Shown here piece after piece: positions 1 to 7,917 of a stretch of DNA of 64,000 nucleotides (position 1 is its first letter; each line of letters starts with the position of its first letter). The DNA lies in contig NZ_KB892437.1 in assembly GCF_000373765.1 (NCBI RefSeq), positions 45,970-109,969 of the forward strand. Direction: 5' to 3'. The notes under the pieces are model-generated. The model worked only from the letters and a program-made list of their open reading frames with translations, was not told where the DNA came from and made no database searches. Source of the stretch: Legionella shakespearei DSM 23087 (GTDB taxonomy: Bacteria; Pseudomonadota; Gammaproteobacteria; Legionellales; Legionellaceae). The position numbers and the translations under genes were made by a program.

Positions 1-376
1 GCCATTCTTTATCTATATTGACCTGATCTTGACTATATTCTGTTGCAAAGCGAATCATCAGAGTAGCGATAATATCAAAATGGACAGCATCCAGAATAAG
101 GCGATCAGCAACACGTATTTTGCTATCGCGGTCGTCAGGAAATTGCGGAACACCAAAAAAGTTTCTGATGCGCGATTCGTTATGAGAACCAATAAAGTCA
201 AAAATAGCTTTATGGTTATTGGAAAGTATTTTCCTGAGCGTCTCATCAGAAATGTCTTTTTTATCATATCGAGCCTTTATGGCTTCTTTCAATTCATCAA
301 GATGAGATAACTTATTCAAAAAAAGACGTTTGTATTCGGCATCAAGCAATGCCTTGCTAGCAAATATACTGTTCAT
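1..376 (-). CDS. Partial orphan protein, N-terminal part only
   Basis: An open frame runs from an ATG at 376 (MNSIFASKALLDAEY...) through about 125 codons to the left window edge without a stop, so the C-terminus lies outside. The predicted product is charged and helical, with stretches such as HLDELKEAIKARYDKKD and RVADRLILDAVHFDIIATL; no signal peptide or catalytic motif is visible. I do not recognise the family. Its downstream neighbours are effector-like genes, so a Dot/Icm substrate is possible but is inference only. Open frames in other registers over the same stretch are shadows. Confidence 0.65.
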   Translation of the reverse strand, partial: MNSIFASKALLDAEYKRLFLNKLSHLDELKEAIKARYDKKDISDETLRKILSNNHKAIFDFIGSHNESRIRNFFGVPQFPDDRDSKIRVADRLILDAVHFDIIATLMIRFATEYSQDQVNIDKEW

Positions 377-492
377 AAAATAAGACTCGATTTATTCAAT
401 AAAATGTGAGTGAATATTTTGGGGTATCGTTTTCCCGGTTACAAGCAACTGTCTTGTCTGCGTATCTTTCCGATTTACGTCGTCACCCGATC

Positions 493-597
493 TACGTCGT
501 CCTGAGCGCGTCTTTTTGCGCGAAGGATCTCCTGAAAGCGGCACGGTGCCAGTATTTGGAGATCCTTCGCGCAAAAAGACGCGCTCAGGACGACGTA
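493..597. repeat. Family A palindromic repeat, full copy
   Basis: The two arms are near-perfect inverted repeats of about 40 bp (ACGTCGTCCTGAGCGCGTC at the left, its complement at the right) around a 25-bp loop containing GGCACGGTGCCAG. Further full or partial copies lie at 5295, 18491, 27377, 40953, 47285, 50378, 54833 and 63697. It lies between two minus-strand genes and could also act as a transcription terminator. Confidence 0.9.
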
Positions 598-631
598 TGC
601 AGGAGTCATTGCCATCAACCGGTAAATTTAA

Positions 632-1429
632 CTACGACATCATTGCCTTTGGAATATATTCTTTAACACTTTGAATAGGCTGTGATATTTTGTCTCTAAG
701 TATGGTTCTGAATTCAGTATTCGTCGCAAAATATTTAATAGACTGCTCTAGTCCTGTATAAATTCCAACATCAAAAGCTCGTGTTTCTACATTAACTTTA
801 AGTTCACGAATACGAGCTAACTGATCCTGACTTGGCTTGGACGAAGAAGAGGAAAAGAAAGAAGCTGCTGAAGAAACCGCAGCATATCCCCAAGACAGCG
901 TATTGGAAAACATATTGCTGCTTTCTTCCGTCTGTGTGGTAATTTTAGGCCATACCTGCATAAAATCAGTACTACACAATGGTGCCATGAGTTTAACCAT
1001 TCTTTGTACATCAGGATAAGCCAGATTATCCAGAGAATTCTCTACTTCAGCACTGAGACACCAGTTATATACAGTCTTCATTTCAGCTAATTGCTCGTAA
1101 AAATCAGTCATACTGAAGCGTTCAAGAATCATGCCCGCGACACCGAGATATAGAAAACTGGTAAGAAAATAATTAACAAAATCCGGAACGGGTAAAAAGA
1201 ACCCCACAAGCCAGGAACCACCATAAGCCGTTAAACCTGTACTTAAAGCCTGGTATAAGTACATTTCATTGACACTAAGTTCGAATTGATCTGTATACTC
1301 CTTTAACGCTTTTGCATGAGTTTTATTATTTAAGTCAAATGGTGCTGCGGTGAGTGCTCTCAGAGCTTCTGCTCTTTTCGCACGAGCCGCTTCGACTTCT
1401 GCCATTCCTACTGCACTTAGTTTACTCAC
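632..1429 (-). CDS. Orphan protein with hydrophobic hairpin, effector-like
   Basis: I choose the GTG at 1429 as start (265 aa): AAGGAG lies seven bases upstream, whereas the more distal in-frame TTG at 1450 lies before that ribosome-binding site. A possible -10 (TATAGTATAAAT) precedes it. The product has a basic/alanine-rich helical N-terminus (EVEAARAKRAEALRAL), a hydrophobic hairpin around residues 65-105 (GGSWLVGFFLPVPDFVNYFLTSFLYLGVAGMI, given here in part) and a Ser-rich linker (FFSSSSSKPS). I do not recognise the family. A membrane-targeted Dot/Icm substrate would fit the neighbourhood, but that is inference. Confidence 0.7.
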   Translation of the reverse strand: MSKLSAVGMAEVEAARAKRAEALRALTAAPFDLNNKTHAKALKEYTDQFELSVNEMYLYQALSTGLTAYGGSWLVGFFLPVPDFVNYFLTSFLYLGVAGMILERFSMTDFYEQLAEMKTVYNWCLSAEVENSLDNLAYPDVQRMVKLMAPLCSTDFMQVWPKITTQTEESSNMFSNTLSWGYAAVSSAASFFSSSSSKPSQDQLARIRELKVNVETRAFDVGIYTGLEQSIKYFATNTEFRTILRDKISQPIQSVKEYIPKAMMS

Positions 1430-1573
1430 AATGTCTCTCCTTGAGATCAAAAAATTATTTATACTATAAAATCATTCATTATTGGAAGAGAATTTATTAG
1501 GATGTTTAAATTAATTAACAACAGGTTTGTGTTGTGTTAAAATGAGGCCATTTAATCAAAATAGTTTCAAATA

Positions 1574-3160
1574 ATGGTTCGCACGGTTGCACTACATGTC
1601 AGACCTACACATCTCACTTCATGGAGTCATGATGACATTCTAAAGCGAGAAGCCTTGAATTTTCTGTTACATAACGGAAAAAATAACAGCGTATGGCATG
1701 CTGATGCCAGTTATGAATCTACTTATAAATCAGTAAAATACAATTTCACTTTTTCCCAATCCATTATAAAACTGCCACCTCGCAAGGGAAAAGATCGCAG
1801 CCGATATAAAATATTTGATCCATCCGTTACACCTAAAGGGAAGGGGGGCTATGGAATTACCTATCCGCTGACAGGTTCTATTACGTTTCAATCAGCAGAT
1901 TTTTCAGTCAAAATTAGCAGTAAAAAGGTGGTTAAAGTTCAGGAACATCCGACCAATCTCCGTCTTGGTTCTGTTTACAACGAGTATAATGCATTGAATA
2001 AAGCTGGGCATTTAAATGCCTGTTCTCCTGTTTTTTCTGAGGATCCTAAAGGCAAAAAAAGCTATTTAATTATGGATTGCGCTAAAGGAATTCCTTTGGA
2101 AAAAATTCTTCATCCCGAAAAATATTCACATATTGCTGAAAATCTGCCAGAACTCACCGTCGAAAAGCGCATTGAATTGAGTTTGGCTATCTTACAGGCA
2201 ATCAAAACTCAGGTGACTGACAGAGGACTGATACATAGAGATATTAAACCAGGAAATATACTGGTTGACTTAAATACCAGTCCTCCTACAGTTACTGTAA
2301 TCGACTATGGCTTTGCCATCACAATGGAACATCAGGATTATCGTAAGCTGGGAACACGAGCATACAGGGCACCAGAATCGTTTGTTGATCATCCCGTATA
2401 TACTTCGAAAGCTGATATTTATTCTGCTGGCAGACTATTAAGCTATTTATGGGGCGATGATTATCATAACTATTATATAGATCGCCAGAAAAGCCCGGAA
2501 TATATAAAAAGCAAATCTACAAACGAACAGCTGTTTTCACTATCTGAAATTGCTTTATTTCTTGGAGATAAAGAACAACAAGAAATCCGCTCTTGCCTGG
2601 CAAGTATGATAGAACAACGGCCAGAGAAACGCTCTTCTCTGGATGAAACTATCAGACAATTTAGCGAGATTAAGGCTCAATACAGTAAGTTTATCCCTTT
2701 AACTAATGAACCCTGTTATTCATCCAGGTTTGAGCGTCAACTGGATGATAAGCTATCAGCTATTCACGGCAAAATAAGGCATTTGCGAACTAAAGAATAC
2801 GAGTTACGCCAAAGAGGACATACGCAAACAGCTGATGCCATGAAAAATCTGGTGGATAGACTGAGCAAAAATACTGAATATTTACAATCACATCGCACAC
2901 CAGTTATCCTGGATCGATATCAGAACGCATGCTTAAGAGAAATTGACAGGGTTAAAGATGTCTTTGAGGAACATCGTAACATTCGCTGGTTGATCGCCGA
3001 AGTTGCTACAGCAATCGGTTTACTAGGCGTTGGCTATCTTGTTGCGCTTGGCATTAATTATCATCAAACAGGTCGGTTGGGATTATTTGCTCAAACGCAA
3101 TCATCTCGATTGTTAGATGATTTTAAGGACACTGTTAGTGCAGATTTTCTTCCTGTATAA
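1574..3160 (+). CDS. legK1: LegK1-like Ser/Thr protein kinase (putative Dot/Icm effector)
   Basis: This is a eukaryotic-type protein kinase of 528 aa. Visible motifs are the Gly-rich loop GKGGYG (89-94), the ATP-anchoring lysine in KKVVKV (K121), the catalytic HRDIKPGN (221-228), DYG in place of DFG (244-246) and the APE motif (266-268). The C-terminal part is helical and ends with a hydrophobic segment around 472-495, then a short polar tail. From memory, L. pneumophila LegK1 is about this long, uses K121 and phosphorylates the host NF-kB inhibitor IkB; the position match and length are why I use the symbol. It could still be another LegK paralogue. It stands alone on the plus strand, with the next gene 77 bp downstream. 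Confidence 0.8.
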   Translation: MVRTVALHVRPTHLTSWSHDDILKREALNFLLHNGKNNSVWHADASYESTYKSVKYNFTFSQSIIKLPPRKGKDRSRYKIFDPSVTPKGKGGYGITYPLTGSITFQSADFSVKISSKKVVKVQEHPTNLRLGSVYNEYNALNKAGHLNACSPVFSEDPKGKKSYLIMDCAKGIPLEKILHPEKYSHIAENLPELTVEKRIELSLAILQAIKTQVTDRGLIHRDIKPGNILVDLNTSPPTVTVIDYGFAITMEHQDYRKLGTRAYRAPESFVDHPVYTSKADIYSAGRLLSYLWGDDYHNYYIDRQKSPEYIKSKSTNEQLFSLSEIALFLGDKEQQEIRSCLASMIEQRPEKRSSLDETIRQFSEIKAQYSKFIPLTNEPCYSSRFERQLDDKLSAIHGKIRHLRTKEYELRQRGHTQTADAMKNLVDRLSKNTEYLQSHRTPVILDRYQNACLREIDRVKDVFEEHRNIRWLIAEVATAIGLLGVGYLVALGINYHQTGRLGLFAQTQSSRLLDDFKDTVSADFLPV

Positions 3161-3237
3161 ATAATACCGAACGTTTCTGGCATTTTCCTTTCTGTGCAGT
3201 ATAGAATTAATGAATAATATTAAACCCGAGTCAGCAC

Positions 3238-3696
3238 ATGAAATTTGCCACTTTATTAAAATTAATGCGTTTTTGGCCGCCTTTCTGGGGCGCCGGAATT
3301 CGGGTAAAAAGTTTTAACGAGGATTTTACCTGCATTATTGTGCAAATGAAGATGAGGTTTTGGAACAAGAATTATGTCGGAACTCATTTCGGTGGTTCTT
3401 TATATGCCATGACCGATCCCTTTTATATGCTGATGTTAATGACACTATTGGGAAAGGATTATATTGTCTGGGATAAATCAGCCAGTATCCGTTATAAAAT
3501 CCCTGCCAAAGGAACTGTTTACGCCAAATTTGAACTCAGTCCAGAGCAAATTGCGTCAATAAAATCACAACTACAGCAAAGCAATAAGATAGAACCTGAG
3601 TTTTTAGTTCAGATAACAGATGAAAGCGGCAATGTCATCTGTGACATCAATAAAGTGCTCCATATTTCGAAAAAAGTAAGGAAAAAGGAGCAATAA
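3238..3696 (+). CDS. DUF4442 hotdog-fold thioesterase-like protein
   Basis: The 152-aa product carries the signature region NKNYVGTHFGGSLYAMTDPF (about residues 44-63), typical of DUF4442/YiiD-C-like single-domain hotdog proteins related to PaaI acyl-CoA thioesterases, followed by the strand VWDKSASIRYKIPAKG. A cytosolic role on acyl thioesters is the family expectation; the substrate is unknown. It is followed by a family G hairpin (3699-3733) that may end transcription. Confidence 0.75.
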   Translation: MKFATLLKLMRFWPPFWGAGIRVKSFNEDFTCIIVQMKMRFWNKNYVGTHFGGSLYAMTDPFYMLMLMTLLGKDYIVWDKSASIRYKIPAKGTVYAKFELSPEQIASIKSQLQQSNKIEPEFLVQITDESGNVICDINKVLHISKKVRKKEQ

Positions 3697-3698
3697 TT

Positions 3699-3733
3699 GT
3701 AGCCTTGATGCAACGTAGCGAAATCAAGGCTAC
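3699..3733. repeat. Family G hairpin, short form
   Basis: GTAGCCTTGAT and ATCAAGGCTAC form an 11-bp inverted repeat around CAACGTAGCGAA. It follows the hotdog gene directly and may serve as a terminator. The same family occurs at 18656, 30291, 43892 and 48126. Confidence 0.75.
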
Positions 3734-3813
3734 GCTTAAATATTAAATCCAACTATCGACTCATTAGCAATTTATGCTTATAGTAATGCCCAAAATAACA
3801 GTGGAAGACATTT

Positions 3814-4047
3814 ATGGTTCACTTTAAAATTGGCGATCAAATATGGATTATCAGCTTTGAAACTGAGGAAGAGTTTTATTTATTATCCCGACAAACGGTC
3901 ACTGAATTGCTGGAAGACGGGGTAGAGTGTGAAGATGAATTTAATACCTTCCATGTTTCTTATGAAGATATTTATAATACGAAAGCAGAAGCAGTTAATG
4001 CAATGATTCAGCGGCTGAACATGTTGCGTGAAGATAAAAAGAATTAA
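3814..4047 (+). CDS. Small conserved-type hypothetical protein
   Basis: A 77-aa acidic protein with an apparent alpha/beta pattern (FKIGDQIWIISFETEEEFY at the N-terminus, a helical MIQRLNMLREDKKN tail). It has no signal peptide or recognised domain. It lies 25 bp upstream of the beta-lactamase gene on the same strand and may share its transcript. I cannot name the family. Confidence 0.6.
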   Translation: MVHFKIGDQIWIISFETEEEFYLLSRQTVTELLEDGVECEDEFNTFHVSYEDIYNTKAEAVNAMIQRLNMLREDKKN

Positions 4048-4072
4048 GTGTGTACCTCTGGAGATGTTGTAA

Positions 4073-4918
4073 ATGAAAAGGCTTATATCCCTGTTTTTAA
4101 TATTAATGAGCGCGCATGCTGTTGCTCATGACATAAGCAAGAAAGAATATGCAGAACAATTTAAAAAATATAATGCCTGTTTCATCCTTTATAACCTCAA
4201 TGAACATAAAATAGTAAGTGAATATAATCCGGCCAATCGCTGTAACGAGCGTCTTTCACCGGATTCAACCTTCAAAGTCCCTTTGTCATTAATGGCTTTT
4301 AACCAAGGTATTATCAATCAAAAAACCGTTTTTAAATGGAATGGCGCCAAAGGTGTTTTGCCAGAACACGATCAAGATCAAACCGCGGCAAGCTGGATCA
4401 AATACTCAGTGCTCTGGGTGTCACAAGTGCTGACTCCACAACTGGGAAATGCCCGTATTAAACATTATTTAGCCGGATTCTCTTATGGAAATCAGGACTT
4501 TAGTGGTGATCCAGGAGCCAATAATGGCTTGACTCATGCCTGGTTATCCAGCAGTTTAAAAATCTCTGCAAAAGAGCAACTGCAATTTTTAAGCGCTATG
4601 TTAAGCAATGAATTACCAGTAAGCCAATCAGCTGTTCAGCAAACTGTTGATAACATGTTTCTTGGTAAACTGGCAAATGGCGCCCAATATTACGGCAAAA
4701 CGGGTTCAGGACGCCACGGACGCAATGAGAGATTAAGTAACCCAAGTAAATTGCGTGATGGTTGGTTCGTAGGTTTTATTGAGCAGGGTGATCAACACTA
4801 TATTTTTGTGAGCAACCTCACTGATAAAAAAGAACCTGAGGCAACAGACAAAGCCTTCGGCAGCTTCCTGCTTAAGCCAATAGTTATGAGCTTGTTGAAT
4901 GAATATTTCAGTAATTGA
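4073..4918 (+). CDS. Class D (OXA-type) beta-lactamase
   Basis: The 281-aa precursor has an N-terminal signal peptide (MKRLISLFLILMSAHAVAHD) and the class D motifs in order: STFK with nucleophile S65 and carbamylation-site lysine K68, SVL (112-114), YGN (138-140) and KTGS (209-212). Such enzymes hydrolyse beta-lactams in the periplasm through an acyl-serine intermediate. Chromosomal OXA enzymes (LoxA, OXA-29) are known in Legionella, and this looks like that lineage. SVL in place of the common SxV is within family variation. GGAG about 13 bases before the ATG is the only ribosome-binding signal. The downstream gap of almost 600 bp is filled by repeats. Confidence 0.93.
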   Translation: MKRLISLFLILMSAHAVAHDISKKEYAEQFKKYNACFILYNLNEHKIVSEYNPANRCNERLSPDSTFKVPLSLMAFNQGIINQKTVFKWNGAKGVLPEHDQDQTAASWIKYSVLWVSQVLTPQLGNARIKHYLAGFSYGNQDFSGDPGANNGLTHAWLSSSLKISAKEQLQFLSAMLSNELPVSQSAVQQTVDNMFLGKLANGAQYYGKTGSGRHGRNERLSNPSKLRDGWFVGFIEQGDQHYIFVSNLTDKKEPEATDKAFGSFLLKPIVMSLLNEYFSN

Positions 4919-4944
4919 TTAGGGATCCAAGACGACGTTAGGGA

Positions 4945-5273
4945 CACTGTCATTAAGTTAAGGAGTTCCGCCGTCCCGCGGCTTGTCCGCGGGATCCAGG
5001 AATGTCACTCCGAACTTAGATCTCTGGATACCGCGGACAAGCTGCGGTACGGTGGAGTATCGCTTAACTCAACGAGTTTTGGATAAGAAAGTTGTTTATC
5101 CAGTCGTTACTTCGATGCCGTTCGGGCTGAGGAGAGGCGGTAGCCTCGTCTCGAAGCCTTAGCACCATGCCAAGGCTTCGAGACAGCGCTATCGCGCTTC
5201 CTCAGCCCGAACGGATCGAGGTAAACATCAAACAACTTTCTTATCCGAAACTCACGTTAACTTAATGGTAATA
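4945..5273. mobile_element. Family C element (136 bp), split by a family D element
   Basis: The left part starts CACTGTCATTAAGTTAAGG and the right end reads TTAATGGTAATA. Removing the D insertion and one copy of its duplicated target leaves exactly 136 bp, the same size as the intact copies at 10373 and 44073 (opposite orientation). The flanks 4934-4944 (GACGTTAGGGA) and 5274-5284 (AGCGTTAGGGA) agree at 9 of 11 positions, consistent with an 11-bp target-site duplication that has since drifted. Confidence 0.8.
5073..5256. mobile_element. Family D element nested inside element C
   Basis: A 184-bp palindromic element with ends CGAGTTTTGGATAAG and CTTATCCGAAACTCACG, and an interior with GCCGTTCGGGCTGAGG and its complement. 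It is flanked by TTAACTCAA (5064-5072) and TTAACTTAA (5257-5265); the second equals the uninterrupted C sequence, so the pair looks like a 9-bp target duplication with one change. Other copies are at 13536 and 23212. Confidence 0.75.
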
Positions 5274-5294
5274 AGCGTTAGGGAGTCCCCGATC

Positions 5295-5399
5295 CACGTC
5301 GTCCTGAGCGCGTCTTTTGGCGCGAAGGATCTCCTGAAAGCGGCATGGTGCCAGTATTTGGAGATCCTTCGCGCCAAAAGACGCGCTCAGGACGACGTG
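5295..5399. repeat. Family A palindromic repeat, full copy
   Basis: Near-perfect inverted arms (CACGTCGTCCTGAGCGCGTC and its complement) with the loop TGAAAGCGGCATGGTGCCAG. It differs from the 493 copy by a compensated change on both arms (TTTTGGCGCG rather than TTTTTGCGCG), the same variant as the 54833 copy. Confidence 0.9.
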
Positions 5400-5510
5400 A
5401 ATAACTGGAGGACTACGCTCCAACTTGGCATATTTTACCACTAACACTATAATGGACTTAATATAAACATTTTGCTCATGATTTTTCTTACAATTTAATT
5501 CAAAGGTGAT

Positions 5511-6239
5511 ATGATGAAATTTAGCCCTAGTACGAATCAACAACATTTAGCAGCGATTATCAAACAAATTCCCAGTGGTTTTATATTAAAATCTGATTCA
5601 GAAATGTTACAAGGACTTAAAGCGCTTCCTGAAGATGTTGATTTCAACCAAGCTGATGGAGATTTTAATACCGTTTTATATTTAGCTGCTGCGAATAATT
5701 GCTCAGATACTATTGATTATTTACTTGAAGTAAGAAAAGTTGATCCTAATATTACTGTATCTGACGGTCTCACTGCTGCCCATATTGCTGCTATGACAGG
5801 TAACTTAAAAGCTCTGCAAGCATTAATGAAAAGTGAACAAATAGAACTATCCATCCAGGATGATTTCGGAGAGACCCCGTTGTTTCGTGCATTAGGAAAT
5901 CTTGCAGAAGCAAAAGGTATGGATATCGTGAGTCTGTTAATTGAAAAAGATCAGACTGCGGTTTTAATTCCTAATGAGGATAACACTGATCCGCTTGAAC
6001 TTGCACTTCAAGGAAAACGACCAGGTTATGTTGAGATTCTGCTGGACAATGGTGCACAGGTAAGTGAGCGTTGCAGAGATATGTCTGTGGCCATGATGTT
6101 AGAGAGAAGCAAGCCTTCACCTCATTTTGGTGGTGCGAATGTATTATTTACAGGAGACATAGAGAACGCCAACCTCCGTGCCTGTGCCAAGCTGATCACC
6201 GAAGCCTATGATAAGCAACAAAAGGGCGCCAAACCGTAG
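5511..6239 (+). CDS. Ankyrin-repeat protein, putative effector
   Basis: A 242-aa soluble protein with about four ankyrin-type repeats between residues 55 and 190, for example TVLYLAAANNCSDTIDYLLE, LTAAHIAAMTGNLKALQALM, ETPLFRALGNL and DPLELALQGKRPGYVEILLD. Ankyrin repeats mediate protein-protein contact, and in Legionella they are common in Dot/Icm effectors. There is no enzymatic domain, and the C-terminus is short and polar (YDKQQKGAKP). Two adjacent ATGs (5511, 5514) both follow AAAGGTG; I keep the first. Effector status is inference. Confidence 0.85.
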   Translation: MMKFSPSTNQQHLAAIIKQIPSGFILKSDSEMLQGLKALPEDVDFNQADGDFNTVLYLAAANNCSDTIDYLLEVRKVDPNITVSDGLTAAHIAAMTGNLKALQALMKSEQIELSIQDDFGETPLFRALGNLAEAKGMDIVSLLIEKDQTAVLIPNEDNTDPLELALQGKRPGYVEILLDNGAQVSERCRDMSVAMMLERSKPSPHFGGANVLFTGDIENANLRACAKLITEAYDKQQKGAKP

Positions 6240-6246
6240 GCCGCGT

Positions 6247-6329
6247 GTAGCCCGTATTAGGCGCTAGCCGTAATACGGGACAGTTCATGCGTCGATCCCG
6301 TATTACGGCTAGCGCCTAATACGGGCTAC
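6247..6329. repeat. Family F palindromic repeat, full copy
   Basis: Inverted arms GTAGCCCGTATTAGGCGCTA and complement flank a short loop (CAGTTCATGCGTCGA). It begins 7 bp after the ankyrin gene stop and could terminate that transcript. Other copies lie at 9558, 30827, 50423, 56527 (half) and 63589. Confidence 0.88.
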
Positions 6330-6398
6330 AATGAATGTTTCTTGCTGCACATATTTAAACTAAACTTATAAAAACAATTCACTTACATGGAGCCTGTA

Positions 6399-6767
6399 AT
6401 GAATAAAAATGCTTTGCTATCAGCCAGATCCGGCAAAATAATTGCAATTCTTTTATTCAGTTTTGCCTTGCTCGGTAAAAGCTGGGCATCTCAATATAGC
6501 TGTGATGAGAGTGACTCGCAACAAATACAGGCAGCCGTTATAGCTTACATAGAAGCAGACTCTAAAGGTGCTTCGCAAGGAGCGTCAATGTCTTCGCTCC
6601 GTTGTCTTTCTTCCTATGCGTCAGTGATTGTCCACTATGCCCAACCAAATTTTGATGATCAGGTTGGCTATTTGCAAAAAAGCAACGGCGAATGGAGCGT
6701 TATAGGATTAGCCACAGGTTTTGATGGTGAAACACTTGATAAAATCCCGGAACAAATACTGCAATAA
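6399..6767 (+). CDS. Small secreted hypothetical protein
   Basis: The start is placed at 6399 because GGAG (6389-6392) stands six bases before it; the upstream in-frame ATG at 6387 overlaps that site. The 122-aa product has a signal peptide with likely cleavage after SWA (KIIAILLFSFALLGKSWA), then two cysteines (CDESDSQ and SLRCLSS) that could pair in the periplasm. The body (QIQAAVIAYIEAD, VIVHYAQPNFDDQVGYLQK, GEWSVIG) resembles small NTF2-like folds in pattern only. I do not recognise a named family. Confidence 0.7.
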   Translation: MNKNALLSARSGKIIAILLFSFALLGKSWASQYSCDESDSQQIQAAVIAYIEADSKGASQGASMSSLRCLSSYASVIVHYAQPNFDDQVGYLQKSNGEWSVIGLATGFDGETLDKIPEQILQ

Positions 6768-6895
6768 GAGCTTGCATAAAGACTCGATAACGGATATTAA
6801 GCGATTTTTGAGGCATTACAGCTCGCCCCACAGTTACATGAATCGGAGGTCGGGATTCATGCTCGGCAAGGTCTGGAGCGAAACGGTAGCCCGGT

Positions 6896-6953
6896 CTGCT
6901 TGCAGCCGGGATCGAAGTGGCACAAATTCCCGGCTGCAAGCAGGCCGAGCTAC
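6896..6953. repeat. Family B palindromic repeat, full copy
   Basis: GTAGCCCGGTCTGCTTGCAG and its complement with a loop of about 14 bp. It sits between a plus-strand and a minus-strand gene that converge, so it could act as a two-way terminator. Full copies also lie at 47183 and 50251; many half copies are present. Confidence 0.88.
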
Positions 6954-6972
6954 AGGAGCCCAACACAATAAC

Positions 6973-7683
6973 TTAAATATAATACCTTAAACCCAATTGG
7001 ACTTGATTGCTATAAAGGGTATTAAACGTTGTTGGTGTGCCTGTCAAACCAATATTAAATGGGCCACCCGTATCATATTGTCCGGTATTGGAAAATTTAC
7101 CTAAATCAACAAACTGATAATTTAAGTCAATCAAGAAGTTATCCTGCAGGGCATAAGACATTCCTGCACCTACTTGCCAGGCGAAATGATTTACTGAACG
7201 ACCAAATTCACTCTGCTGGACAAAAGGCCAATAAATAATACCAGTTGAATTGGAACTTACCCCTAAACCTCCCATGATATAAGGAGTAACAGGGGCATTA
7301 AAGTCCATATCATAATAAGCATTAGCCATTATCGTATAATTTCTAAGTTTTGCAGCACCGATCTCCGGCGCATCATCTGTAGCCTGGAAGGAGATAGAAG
7401 GGCGGTAAGTAAAAGTAAGGTCCGTTCTTAATTGGGGAATAAAACGATAACCAACGCCTACATTGTAGCCTACGCTGTTTTTGACATCTGAATCCAGGGC
7501 ATTGATTGAATCATTCGACAGATAACTTGCCGTGATAGCAGAAGGATTATTATAAAAATTATATCCAACATCTCCCCTGAGATAAAAATTTTTCATATCA
7601 GCAACTGGCCCCATAGTGCCCGCAAATAGACTTCCTGAAAAAACAGCGGCACTTACGGCAATAGAAACAAGATTTTTTTTCAT
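6973..7683 (-). CDS. Outer-membrane beta-barrel protein (opacity/OmpA-barrel type)
   Basis: The 236-aa precursor has a signal peptide (MKKNLVSIAVSAAVFSGSLFAG) and alternating amphipathic strands typical of an eight-stranded barrel (FYLRGDVGYNFY, YNVGVGYRFIPQLRTDLTF, YIMGGLGVSS, FAWQVGAGMSYAL, NFLIDLNYQFVDLG), ending in an aromatic strand VQLGLRYYI. Legionella encodes many such porin-family surface proteins. AAGGA lies 7 bases before the ATG, which supports the start. The stop lies just beyond a family B repeat. The exact function is unknown. Confidence 0.87.
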   Translation of the reverse strand: MKKNLVSIAVSAAVFSGSLFAGTMGPVADMKNFYLRGDVGYNFYNNPSAITASYLSNDSINALDSDVKNSVGYNVGVGYRFIPQLRTDLTFTYRPSISFQATDDAPEIGAAKLRNYTIMANAYYDMDFNAPVTPYIMGGLGVSSNSTGIIYWPFVQQSEFGRSVNHFAWQVGAGMSYALQDNFLIDLNYQFVDLGKFSNTGQYDTGGPFNIGLTGTPTTFNTLYSNQVQLGLRYYI

Positions 7684-7917
7684 TCGTTATCCTTAACTTA
7701 AAGAATTAGAAAATGGAGAGGCAAATAAAAATTCCGCTCGCAAGTTTTTAATATACCTCAGATTAGATTTTTTGTCAGTTCTACAAAATGTCCTGAAAAA
7801 AACAAATATTGATTCAGCAATAACAGAAAAGGGTGCAAATATCGGGGTTTTACCCGGTTATTTTGCAACCTAACCATCAAATATAATTACAATATTTCCA
7901 ATAACAGGACAAATTAA

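Noticed and set aside
392..666. Open frames over the palindrome at 493-597
   Set aside because: They translate the A repeat itself (similar peptides arise at every A copy) and are not coding.
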